Assembly (NCBI GenBank): GCA_021030905.1
Contig: JAGFMI010000014.1
Coordinates: 124,001-188,000 of the forward strand
Source of the DNA: Pyrenula massariospora
Lineage: Eukaryota; Ascomycota; Eurotiomycetes; Pyrenulales; Pyrenulaceae
DNA length: 64,000 nucleotides
Reading direction: 5' to 3'
Shown: one piece after another, positions 22,829 through 32,831 of the stretch
Numbering within the stretch: position 1 is the stretch's first letter
How the letters are laid out: the number at the start of each line of letters is the position of its first letter
Made by a program: the position numbers and the translations under genes
The notes under the pieces: generated by a model
What the model was told of the DNA's origin: nothing
What the model saw: only the letters and a program-made list of their open reading frames with translations
Database searches by the model: none

Positions 22829-24518
22829 TCAGGATGCTCCACCTAAGGCCTTCAATGCTCCTTTCAATTCTTTCACAGCTGTAGGGACGTCCTCAAAATT
22901 CAGAGCTGAGATGGCCCACCTCGCATGCTTTTGCGCGGCGGAAATGGCTTCCTCATCTGGTTCAATTGCTGATGTGTTGGCTTGAGGCTGTTGGTGAGAG
23001 GGCGGGGGCTGAAACTGTGGCGGAGGGAATGTATTGACTGGAGGAGATGAGACCGGAAATTGTGCGGGTGGAGGACCTCGCGACGGCGGTCCGTAAGAGG
23101 GATAATTGGACATGGTAGAAGGTGGAGGTTGTGGCGGAAGAGGTTGTCCATGTGATGGCGGAGGGCCATGCTGAAGATGCAGTGGGACGGATGGCGGAGG
23201 AATAGGGCCAGAAGGAGAGAATGCGTGAGATGGATCGCCAAGAGGTGGAGGTTGAGGTGGTGGAGGATGAAAATCCATGTATTCTGTGGGTGCGGAAGGA
23301 AGATTAACAGGCGGAGGTGCTGGGGCTTGTGATGGTGGACTAGGGACTTGCGGGAAATAGTTGCCGCCTGCTGATGGACGGCGTTCAGGGGAAGGTGCCA
23401 AAGGCGACACGTCTGGCGGACCAGACTGGGTGTAGAAATCCTCCGCTGTGGAGGGCGGAAGTGGTGAGACGGCTGAATCCGAGTCTTTAGTCGCTGTCGG
23501 AGACTGGGTCATATCAGTATGAATGGTGCGGCCGACGGAGGGAGCGCGGGAGGGGTGAAGTGATTCATTGAGCAACGAACGCTGAGCGAGAGTATGTTGT
23601 AGCCGCTCCGAGTCATCAGGGGCATCCTCGACTTTTGCCGGGGGTGCGCGTGGCACTGAAGAGGTTCGAGATGGATGGAGAGACTCGTCAAGAATTGATT
23701 GGCGTGCTAGGCTCCTGGCTTCGTGGTCTGCCTCGTCCGGCACCTCGACCACAGATGGCTGGCGAGGCTTAGCTGTGCTGTCGAGCAGCTGCATGTCTGG
23801 GTCATTTGGTTCGAGGGTGGGAGACCGATTATCTGCATGCTGCAGCTCCTCTTGCTTTGGATTCGAAAGATTGGGATCTTCACCAGCCTTGATGGCTTTG
23901 GCAATTCGAAGAGCGTGGTACTTGGCAAACTTGATTTTCGTGCTGATTTCAGGCTCGGGCTCACCCCAGATTTGCATCAGTTCCAGGAAAGTCGCAGCCG
24001 CTTGGAACGTGTCTGCTGTTTGCCTGACAAATCCTTAGTGTATATTCACACCGGGAAAAAAATTCAATGAAGTGTACCTCGATGCCTTGTTTGCGCGGAC
24101 TGCATTGTCTGCCCGCTGAAATGTCTCCAATGAAAATTGCTCCACATACGCTTTCCCTGCTAGATCATCGGTAATTGCGTCATTGTCGGCATTCTCTTGC
24201 TTCGTCTAGTTGAAATCCATTAGATACCGTCTGGAAGAAAGGGTCGTCCCAGCAGACCTGCTCGAGCTTGTCCATCAGTGTCGTGGTGTAAGCAGTGGCT
24301 TCTCCATCGGCGGTGTGAAGGCCTTTTGAAAGTATTTGGTTCACGATCCAGTAGTTGCCTTGATAATATTAGCTTTCAGCTTGAGATCGGAGATTCATAG
24401 ATCAGGCAGACTGACAGTAATATGCGATGATAGGTTTCGCCTTCTCAAGCTGGCCAGCCCTCAGGGCAAAGCGCGAGATATCGGCTGCTCTGAGGCTGGC
24501 TGGAACTGCAGTCGTCAT
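22829..24518 (-). CDS. vta1: Vta1, Vps4 cofactor of the ESCRT pathway
   Basis: Exons (minus) 24416-24518, 24258-24358, 24078-24205 and 22829-24023 join to 508 residues; introns are 57, 52 and 54 nt. The N-terminal part (about 1-165) is the tandem-MIT-like domain that binds late ESCRT-III subunits, seen as TTAVPASLRAADISRFALRA, a YCNYWIVNQIL block, and KIKFAKYHALRIAKAI near its end. A long Pro/Ser-rich linker (about 185-450, many PPP runs) follows. The last 45 residues (AQKHARWAISALNFEDVPTA) are the VSL domain that activates Vps4 ATPase. Vta1 acts at the endosome in multivesicular body formation. The second intron has a weaker GTCTGC donor, but using it restores the family sequence exactly. 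The gene is divergent from eL29. Confidence 0.92.
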
Positions 24519-24626
24519 TTTGAAGGCTTCGTAGATTTTCTTAAGATGCGTAGGATGAGCAACTAGGCAAGTCCTGAGGATCGTGGTCACATTTCTGAAA
24601 TCATTGCAGCCTTCAATTTGAGGCCC

Positions 24627-24660
24627 TGGAGAGCTCACCCCCAAGCTCCGGAGCTCTCCA
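24627..24660. repeat. Perfect 10-bp inverted repeat in the vta1/eL29 spacer
   Basis: TGGAGAGCTC at 24627-24636 is repeated in inverse at 24651-24660 with a 14-nt centre. It lies 109 bp upstream of the vta1 ATG and 177 bp upstream of the eL29 ATG, so it could be a binding site for a dimer, or a hairpin in the vta1 leader. Confidence 0.45.
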
Positions 24661-24836
24661 CTTTGATGCGGGGGAGCAACTTTCTGCGACTCGCCAAACT
24701 TACCATCTCTGGAAACGTGATAAAGTCTTGGCAACCCACAATCTCAAGTTGTCAACGTCGAAAATTCAGGGGAACATCTCATCCATCGGTATAGTCTTCA
24801 GAATTCCGACTTGGCTGCAGCACGAAACTGGTCGCG

Positions 24837-25176
24837 ATGGCTAGTGAGCACATGCGTCTGAAATTTACGTCTGCCCAGTATACTGACCGCGAGCGTCTAC
24901 AGAATCAAAGAACTCGTCTCAGCACAACCAGAATAAGAAAGCCCACAAGAACGGGTGCGTTCTCCCCAGCGGTCATTGATTATCTTACCCAGGCGCACCT
25001 GAGATGTATTCGCTTACTTTATGACACTCTTCTACAGCATCAAAAAGCCCAAAACCCACCGATATCCCTCCCTCAAAGGCACAGACCCCAAATTCCGAAG
25101 AAACCATAGACACGCCTTGCACGGCACCATGAAGGCTTTGAAGGAGGTTAAGGAGGGCACGAGAGAGTCTGCATGA
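24837..25176 (+). CDS. RPL29: 60S ribosomal protein eL29
   Basis: Exons 24837-24843, 24903-24954 and 25038-25176 encode 65 residues, the usual fungal length. The first exon is only seven bases (ATG GCT A), followed by a 59-nt intron; the second intron is 83 nt. The spliced product starts MAKSKNSSQHNQNKKAHKNG, continues IKKPKTHRYPSLKG, and ends with GTMKALKEVKEGTRESA, matching eL29 almost residue for residue. It is a basic protein of the large ribosomal subunit surface. The unspliced frame from the same ATG gives a 90-residue product with no family match and should be ignored. It is divergent from vta1 (about 320 bp between start codons) and convergent with the LisH-WD40 gene. Confidence 0.96.
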
Positions 25177-25615
25177 TGGCCGAGAAAAGATGGTGTAATG
25201 AGCATTTTCAAGATTTGGTTGCAAGGGCTCCGGCGAATGGCCTCGTCCTCCGCCCGCTAAGGCTTTCAGAATTAGCCGCAAGCTTATAATCGGACTTTTT
25301 AAACCATCCTCGAATCCTGTCATCTACGTTGCGATTTCTTCATGTTCCAATCCCAAGGCATTAGTGTGTACAGCAGCGCTGCGCTTCCCATGAGCGACTG
25401 CTGAAGGATGTCTATCTTCGTGCCAAGATGAAACCCTGCCCTCTCTTTACCAAACTCCAAGCTCAACTTCCTGTGGGCTATGGATGCATGGAATGAGTGC
25501 AACAAACACGTCTCTTGAGTTCTAGACCCTAGCGCGCAGTGCCCTTATACCCAGTCTTCATTCACCCACACCATATGCATACAACCCGCGTCAAACATAT
25601 CGCCATTTCTCCTAG
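25177..25615. other. Intergenic between convergent genes, 0.4 kb
   Basis: The 3' flanks of eL29 and the LisH-WD40 gene. Open frames here lack support. Confidence 0.5.
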
Positions 25616-27307
25616 TCAAGCCTCTTCTTGAGTATCCACATCCTTCACCCTCCAGACAACCAGTCGCTTATCAAACCCACCACTCACTAGAATTTCCCTA
25701 TGCTTTCCCTCCTCATCGACCACATTTCCAGCACAGATGGTCCTGACCTTACTCCCCGCCTCATGACCATCCCGTAATGTAACAACAACCTTCCCAGATT
25801 TAACCTCCACCCCTCGGACAAACCCATCATCGCCATTCACCCAAACCCCTGTCCCGTCCGGCCGCCAGCATGCCTGAGGCGTACTGTACGGCGTCTGTGG
25901 CGCCATCGTCGAGACATGCACCAGGATGGCCGCATCTTCGCGGTCTTGCAAAGCCAGAGCTTGCCTTGCTTGGGAGGCCGGCGTCACTTGTGCCGGAGCC
26001 CTCTCCGGCGCTGGCTGCGGGAAGAGGAGCCGTACGATGATGATTTTCATGTGCGGTGTTTGATTTGTCGCGACAGCGATGAGCGTCTTGTCGGTGGGGC
26101 AGAGCGCCAGGCAGGATGGCGTGAAGGCAACCCAGGCGTTGGAGTGAGGGGCGAGGTTCTGCCTGCCGATTTCTTTACACGTGTAGGACGGATCAGCCTC
26201 CGAGGGACCGGATACTTCGTAGAAATATAGGTGCGTGGAGTCTTGTCGAGAGATGACAAGCGTAGTTTGGCCCGTGTCCGGGTTCTTTGTGAATAGGAGC
26301 GACTCGGGGTTCGTTGGAAATTCTAACGTCGCCACTTTGTGGTCCAGTAATGGCCTTGCACCAAGATGCTTACAGTATACATTAACCTTCTTGTCCCAAC
26401 CTGCAGTAGCCAGCCAGCTAAGATCTAGTCCATCCAGATCCTTACCCATAACCGTTGCAGAATGAACGACGTACTTGCTGTGGTCCGTATTCTGCCGCGC
26501 TGTAGAAAGGGGCTGGGTTGGGTTGTATTCGTAATGCTTAACCTCGCCGGCCATGTTGGTGCTCACCAAATCGTTGTAGAATGGGCTGAAGCTTAGCACA
26601 GGGCCTTTGTGATGGTCGCTGCTCGCAACAAGAGGGAAGTTGGACGACTTCGTGCCAAAACAGTAGATCTTCCTATCTGCACAGGAAACGAACAATGAAG
26701 TGCCACCAGATGGACTGTAGCTTTTCTCTGTATCTGACAGGTACACACAAAGGATGTTGCTAGGAGAAGCTATCTGATCGTTGATGGTTTGGGGGATTGA
26801 AGGAGCTGCTAGGGCGTCAGTGCAAAGAAGGAAAAGGAACTCTCTAATAAATTTAAAACGAATCTCAACGAGATAAATGCATGCACACAAGTGAACCAAG
26901 ATGAGAAGAGCTCATTGACAAATCTTAAGGCAGAATGTAAACACGAGGTGTTGGAATTGCTACTGCTCTATCGAGTCGAGTCAACCTACCAGGCAAAGTC
27001 CACCCTTTCCTCTCATCACCACTCCAGGCTTTCTCGTATCGAAGCGAGACATCGAATCGCTTTTTCTCTTCCAGCACCTTCTCCAATGATAGATCCCCTG
27101 GAGAGGTCGTTGCCGCACTGGGCGGTAAGTTGGCTTCGCGCAAAAAGGCATCGAGTGTCTAATTTTCCGCTGCCCTGTTAGCGAGTATAATTAAACTAGA
27201 GAAAAGCACGCTTTTTCTGCAAATAAAGAGTGGATGCATACGTCTGCGTAATTATTGGACTTGAGGAAACGTGCTACTAGAACAGATGGTGTGTCTAAAG
27301 ATGGCAT
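25616..27307 (-). CDS. LisH and WD40-repeat protein
   Basis: Exons (minus) 27242-27307, 26990-27158 and 25616-26808, introns of 83 and 181 nt, give 475 residues. The first 35 residues form a LisH motif (VLVARFLKSNNYADTLDAFL), a dimerisation element. WD40-type repeats follow from about residue 100 to the end, for example LSWLATAGWDKKVNVY, HVSTMAPQ to NGDDGFVRGVEV, and a last blade EILVSGGFDKRLVVWRV. Such proteins act as scaffolds; I cannot say for which complex. The long second intron removes an upstream stretch that would otherwise look like a hydrophobic N-terminus, and joining across it gives the smooth sequence WTLPAAPSIPQ. The protein is not the dynein regulator NudF, which has a different repeat sequence. 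Confidence 0.82.
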
Positions 27308-27983
27308 TGCGTTACTTTTTTTGAATACTATGATAGTAATGAACTGAATTGACGTAAATTCAGTCTACCTGTTGGGAATTCTAAGGAAACTGTAAATCTA
27401 GCCCCGTGTAGTTTTGAGGTAATTTCTTTCGCCTTAATGAAGAATGACTTCTTTTCATCTCTACGAGAAAGACGCGAGTGAGCATTGACACTGACCCGAA
27501 CAGGAAAATCTACTCCAAGGCCCCAGAGAGCCATGCTATAAAATGAAGACACTTTCGCTATAGATTGCTTTCTCCAACGTCATTTGAGTTTGACTCTCTG
27601 TCCTGTTGTAGCAGCAGTCAAGTCTCTTTATTCTCTTGCAACGTCTGTAACGCATACATCAACAGGCTTTAGCCGGCTCAGAAAGCAATGCACCCCTGAA
27701 GTCGACTCCTATTACTGGTCGGGATTATGGCCGAAAACACTAGTCGTAATGACGTCGCTGAGCCAGCATCGATTCTTGTGAAGCGTGGCGCTGCTAAGTT
27801 CACAAGACGACTGGTCGAGTTAGCCTTCGTCTACTCCTTTTCATAGCTATATCAGGCTTGCATATCGCGACTCTGACAAGACAATAGTAGATTAGTCGAG
27901 CTTGAACATGTCGCAAATCCTAAATTTTCCGCTTTTGATGCAGAGCAGCTTAGAAGGTCTTTCCAGTACCACATACCTTTATT
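27308..27983. other. Intergenic, 0.7 kb
   Basis: Upstream of the LisH-WD40 gene and 3' flank of palB. No gene supported. Confidence 0.5.
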
Positions 27984-30662
27984 TCACTCTGCATCCACCG
28001 TCCACGCACCAATCTCAACTCCCTCCTCGCAGAGTGCTTCCACCTCCACGTGGTCGTCCGACTGCGAAGCCACAGAGCTTCCACTCACTCGCTGTAGGAC
28101 TAGCCAAAGGCCACCTTGCCCAGCCGCGGTAAGATCGGGTTTGAGAATGAGATCCTCTATCCGAGGGCTATCCGAACAAACGATTTCTTGACTATCTTCG
28201 TCCTGCGACGAGCCTATCGTGACCTTGTCGGGACCTTGACCCTGTTCAAGGGACAGTCTTAGCGGACTTGACGCACTTGATTTGTAAATTGTCTGGGAGC
28301 CAAGTACTGGCCTGTGCACATGTCGAGCGATGAATTTTGCCTTTGTGACACGAGTGAAATTGATCGGAGCACGTAGGGTGTCCGAATGAGTTGACAAGGC
28401 AGCGACAGAGCTCTTGACACTGAGCCTTCCAGCATCTTCCGGTGCAAGCGTAGTCAAGTGCACACCACTAACATCTGAGAAGACCGACAGCTTAAACTTC
28501 GCAAATTGGTTTGCTTCGAAAGTACTGCAAATTATTGTGTAAGTGCCGGCATCTAGGTGTGTCTCTAAGACACTACTTTGACGTCGATAGTCCCCACTAG
28601 AGGCGAGGATGTCGCGAGTTCGCAAGCGGGTAACACGACAAGAAGATGCGGCAAAGAAGACCTTCATATGGACAGCGGGGCTGTCTGTTGAGGAATCGAG
28701 GACTTCTAGAAGAAGGGAGATTGATGCGGAGGAGGGAAGTGCAAGCGAAAACTGTGGATTAGCGGTATATGTCCTCAGATCAGAATTTCCTCCCGCAGTG
28801 TTTCGAGCCCATGCCGCGGTCCTGCTCGCAGTCGACATATACTTAGCATGAGCCTCTCGTAGATTGATTTCGCTCCGCGAGAATGCGGTGAGAGTGAAGT
28901 TTCGCTTTCCAACAGGAATCAGCTGCGAAGCAACGGCCACAGTATAGAGCTGCTTGGGATCTAACTCGGTTTTTAGAAGCGTATTTGGCGAATCAACAAA
29001 TGGCCCACGTTTCAAGGCTCCATCGCTTAGAAACACTTGCTTGCCGCCTGTGGCAAATAAATAAAGGCTGATAAAACCAGGCGTGTCGGCTGACGAGTAG
29101 TCACCGCTTTGGAAGTGCTTGTTCACAAGCAGCCAAACGGAGCCGCCCAATGCAGTGGAAATAGAGAACTGAGGGTTGGCTATGAAGCAGCCAGAATTAT
29201 CATTACTAGTCGCTAGGTCCCAAGTGAAGTGTATGTCTTCACGATGCGTGAATAATTCAGGATTCCAGTTTAGATAGAGATTTTCGAAATGCTGAAATAC
29301 GTTCTCAAAATCCATCCAGAACGTCCCAGGAACCGTCGGCCCAGAAGCTTGATTAGAAGGCGGATTTGGCGATTGAAAATCCAAGGTCAAGCTTACCGAA
29401 CTTCTTGACCTACCTTTCCACACCGTGCCATCTGACCAAGGGTTCTTGATCAGCATTTCCCGGATGCCGTCCACCTCCCGCATGTCCAAGACTGCATAAT
29501 CGTGCTCCCGAGCAAGACCAAGCTCTTTCTCTTCCCTTTTCGTTAGTTTTCCGGTTCCTATTGTGACAAGAACATCTCCATGTTGGACGAAGGCAGTCGA
29601 AATACGCTTCCAAATCGCATCGGGCACCAATTCCTCGTCGTGCAAGAAGATCTGCTCTGGAATCCAACCAAACAGTATTGCAATGTCCGTCCCCGAGTTG
29701 CTTCCTGGAAAGTCATACCCACCTCTCGCTTTGAGGTAGGCTTTCTCAATGAGTGCGGGCCAAAATCTTTCTGGGTTTATTCTATCGACGACATGTAGCA
29801 TCCTCGATGTAGACGATGTAGGTAGAAAGTCGTCGATGACGACCTTTCTATCACACCCATTGAAATGAAAACGCAATATGTATTTCCCATTGGAAGAAAC
29901 GACAGGTCTATTGGTTTGGTGATCAAAAGGGAACATGATAGATGAAAGAAGCTAGGAAAATTTAATGAGCGAAGGAAATGTAGTCAAGATTGTCCTAACC
30001 TTGGGATGGCCACGCTCAGAGCGCGCTGAGCCAGCGCATAAACTAGCGACCACCGAGCAGTCAGAAGTGATGTCTTGGACCAGATCTGTTTTCAGTCTGC
30101 CGCCCGCTGTAACGGCGAAGTCGGACTCCTGCCCAGCCATGCCTGCTATTTTGCGTGAAGACTCAGACGCGCGTTTCCAGCCTGCAAAATGTTTCTGTTG
30201 CAGGGGCGAGAGATTTAGGGGAACAGCGTCTACAAAGTGCTTCTGATCACCAGAAGCTTCGAATTCCTCCTGTTCTGGCGGTCCTGTCCATGGCGGAAAT
30301 GTGAAGCCATTGAGCTTCGATCCTTCGAGAAGGATGATTTTCTCACGGGTGGTGAGAACCCGTCTGGTAATGTGCCTCCACGGTCTCTCCGTGCCTTTTG
30401 GATCTGAGGGTATGGGAGGGGGGAAGGATTGGGTCGGCTTGGAAGCTTTGAGCTTTTCTGCTTGCCCCAGGTATCTTTTGCAAGCAGCGTCGAGTTTGCG
30501 CTTCTGTTCCGGATCACTTTCGAGCTTCAAAGCGCGCATGTGCGACTCTACAGCCTCAATTGTGGCCTGCAAGGTCTCTTGGTGGTTTCTGGAAGCAGCG
30601 ATCTTCGATTCAGCTTGACTTGTGAGCTCATTGGAGCCAGCACCTGAGGATTGGGATGCCAT
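27984..30662 (-). CDS. palB: Calpain-like cysteine protease PalB/Rim13
   Basis: Exons (minus) 30000-30662 and 27984-29951, one 48-nt intron, 876 residues. PalB cleaves the ambient-pH transcription factor PacC/Rim101 at endosomal ESCRT-III platforms. The N-terminus (about 5-70) is a coiled MIT-like region (TIEAVESHMRALKL), expected to bind ESCRT-III. The catalytic domain shows all three calpain residues: Cys202 in DITSDCSVVASL, His371 in REHDYAVLDM and Asn391 in IKNPWSDG. Two C-terminal beta-rich domains follow, with repeated blocks such as YTANPQFSLAL and FIANPQFSIST, as in calpain domain III and PalB tandem domains. The intron falls between GHPK and LLSSI in the protease core and splicing restores the family sequence. 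It is divergent from the carrier gene. vta1, another ESCRT-linked gene, is 3.5 kb away. Confidence 0.93.
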
Positions 30663-31071
30663 GCCATGGGCCGAGTATCGTAGGTTAAGTTGTTTATTGA
30701 CGTTTGAAGAACAGTTCGGATGCCCGCTGCGTCGCGATGTCCGCCATCGGCAAAGCTGCCTTCCTCAATCTGCAGCTGGACCTCGGCTATTCTGCCAGTA
30801 CTGAGGCCGTTTTACGCCCGAACGAAGATTCGAACTTCACGGCGGTTTTTTTGGTCCTGAATTTGCTTTTGATCTTTGTAATGGCTTTCCGACTGTCCTG
30901 GATTTCTTAATTACTCCAACTGACTTTTCTGGTGTTTTGAACCATCATTATGACCATGCGGTGACAATCGCACTCAACACCTTTAATACGTCACTCGAGA
31001 GTTGCGGAGTAGCGTGACGGCAGACATAGGTCTCCAGGTTGCAAGACTTCCCTAATTTGAGACAGCCAGTC
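30663..31071. other. Divergent promoter region palB / peroxisomal carrier
   Basis: Within it, an ATG at 30737 opens a 57-codon plus-strand frame (MSAIGKAAFLNLQLDLGYSA to MAFRLSWIS, ending near 30909) with one hydrophobic C-terminal segment. It could be a small tail-anchored protein, but I recognise no family, and it may be chance. Confidence 0.3.
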
Positions 31072-32215
31072 ATGGCTACGAAAGCGAAAGTTCCTACCCT
31101 CCCGCCGTGGGGAAGCGCTGTCTCGGGAGCCAGTGGTGCTGTGCTAGCCAATGCCATTGTCTATCCTCTCGACATGTGAGTAGGCTACGTGCATGTTCAG
31201 TGTAACGGATTCTGACTTGAGAACACAGAGTCAAGACGAAGCTTCAAGTCCAAGTTAAACAGAAAAAACTCGCCGGACAAGAGATCAGCACCGACCTGAA
31301 TCATTACGACTCGACTCTGGATGCGATAAACAAAATTTTCAAAGATGAGGGGGTAAATGGGCTGTACTCGGGCATTAATGGAGCCCTCATTGGTGTTGCT
31401 TCCACCAATTTTGCATACTTCTACTGGTACTCCGTGGTCCGAACATTGTACACGTCCTCACAGTCTGTTTCCAAACCACCAAGCACTGCTGTGGAACTGT
31501 CCCTAGGCGCCATTGCCGGCGCTATTGCTCAAGTCTTCACGATTCCAGTCTCTGTCGTTACTACAAGACAACAAACTCAGCGGAAAGGCGAAAAGAAGGG
31601 GCTTCTTGATACAGGCCGAGAGGTAATCAACAGCGAAGATGGATGGATCGGCTTGTGGCGTGGTTTAAAGGCCAGCTTAGTCCTAGTCGTCAATCCGGCA
31701 ATCACATATGGCGCCTACCAGAGACTAAAAGACGTTTTCTTCGCCGGGCGCACTAACTTGAAACCTTGGGAGGCATTCTGTAAGACTCCCTATATTCCAT
31801 ATAAGCTGAACCTTGTCCTGACTCTTGAGAAGTCCTTGGCGCATGCTCCAAAGCATTAGCAACGATCGCGACTCAACCACTCATCGTCGCAAAAGTCGGC
31901 CTACAATCACGGCCGCCGCCACAGCGGGCCGGGAAGCCCTTCAAATCTTTTATTGAAGTCATGCGGTATATTGTCGACCACGAAGGTCCTCTAGCGCTCT
32001 TCAAAGGAATCGGTCCTCAGATCACGAAAGGCCTCTTTGTTCAGGGTCTACTGATGATGTTGAAGGAGCGGATCGACCTTTTATTCATGTTCTTGTTTGC
32101 TTATATGAGAAGGGTCAGAGACACGAAGCTTAAACAAGCTGCCCAACTCGCTACGGCGAAGGCGGAGGTCGCAGCTGAAAAAGCTAAGGCTGTCTTACCT
32201 GTCACGACGAAATGA
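31072..32215 (+). CDS. ant1: Peroxisomal adenine nucleotide/CoA-type carrier (ANT1/PMP47 family)
   Basis: Exons 31072-31175, 31229-31779 and 31833-32215 (two 53-nt introns) encode 345 residues of a mitochondrial-carrier-family transporter. Three carrier repeats are visible with degenerate signatures: YPLDIVKTKLQVQ, IPVSVVTTRQQ and QPLIVAKVGLQS. The lack of the full PxDxxK in repeats two and three, and the opening around GASGAVLANAIVYPLD, are features I associate with PMP47/Ant1, which brings ATP into peroxisomes for fatty-acid activation. A basic, Ala/Lys-rich tail of about 40 residues follows the last helix. The third exon begins at the second AG after the branch point; the first would create a stop codon. 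The precise substrate is an inference from family. Confidence 0.88.
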
Positions 32216-32831
32216 GATGCGTATAGAGACGTTGCCATTTTTTCATATCCTGAGATTCTTATCTGTATGGATTTTTTCCAAATTATTCTGCATTTACGGC
32301 GAATCGTACGTTTGATTTTTTGTAGCGGATGTGTGGACGAAGTTTGAGGCTTGGATCCGTTGAATTAGATTTACTTCTTGTGTAATGGTTCTATCATTAG
32401 CCTACCGTAGAAAGCATAGCGGTGCCTGAGACATTAATGATATACAGAAATTGAAACAGTACAGTCTTGCATCTCGTACAGTATTAGGAGTGCTTCCGAG
32501 GTGCGCTCGCTGACCCTCCTCAAGCCCTTCGATTCGATGTTACAATCCTCCATCTTCCCCAGAGCGCTTACAGGCAATCTCACATCGGTTCATGTTAGGC
32601 ACGTGCAAAACGAGGAAAATTGAAAGCGAAGCCGTTTTGTAGAGTGTTATAAAGCCTAAGACTACGATACCACTAATAGAACTAATTCCCGAGCAACATA
32701 CCCACTTATAACGCAGCGCTATGCCCAGCTTTGAGAGACGCTAAGATGCATGCTGTTGCCGAATGTGACGCTAATTAAGCAGTGGACCGACATCAACAAT
32801 AACGTACCTCTTCCTACCCTACCCACGAAGA
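32216..32831. other. Intergenic between convergent genes, 0.6 kb
   Basis: The 3' flanks of the carrier and kinase genes; T-rich just after the carrier stop. Nothing else seen. Confidence 0.5.

Noticed and set aside
24837-25109. Unspliced 90-codon frame starting at the eL29 ATG
   Set aside because: It reads through both introns; the spliced product is a clear eL29.
24985-25323. 112-codon minus-strand frame from an ATG
   Set aside because: It lies antisense across the third eL29 exon and has no motif.
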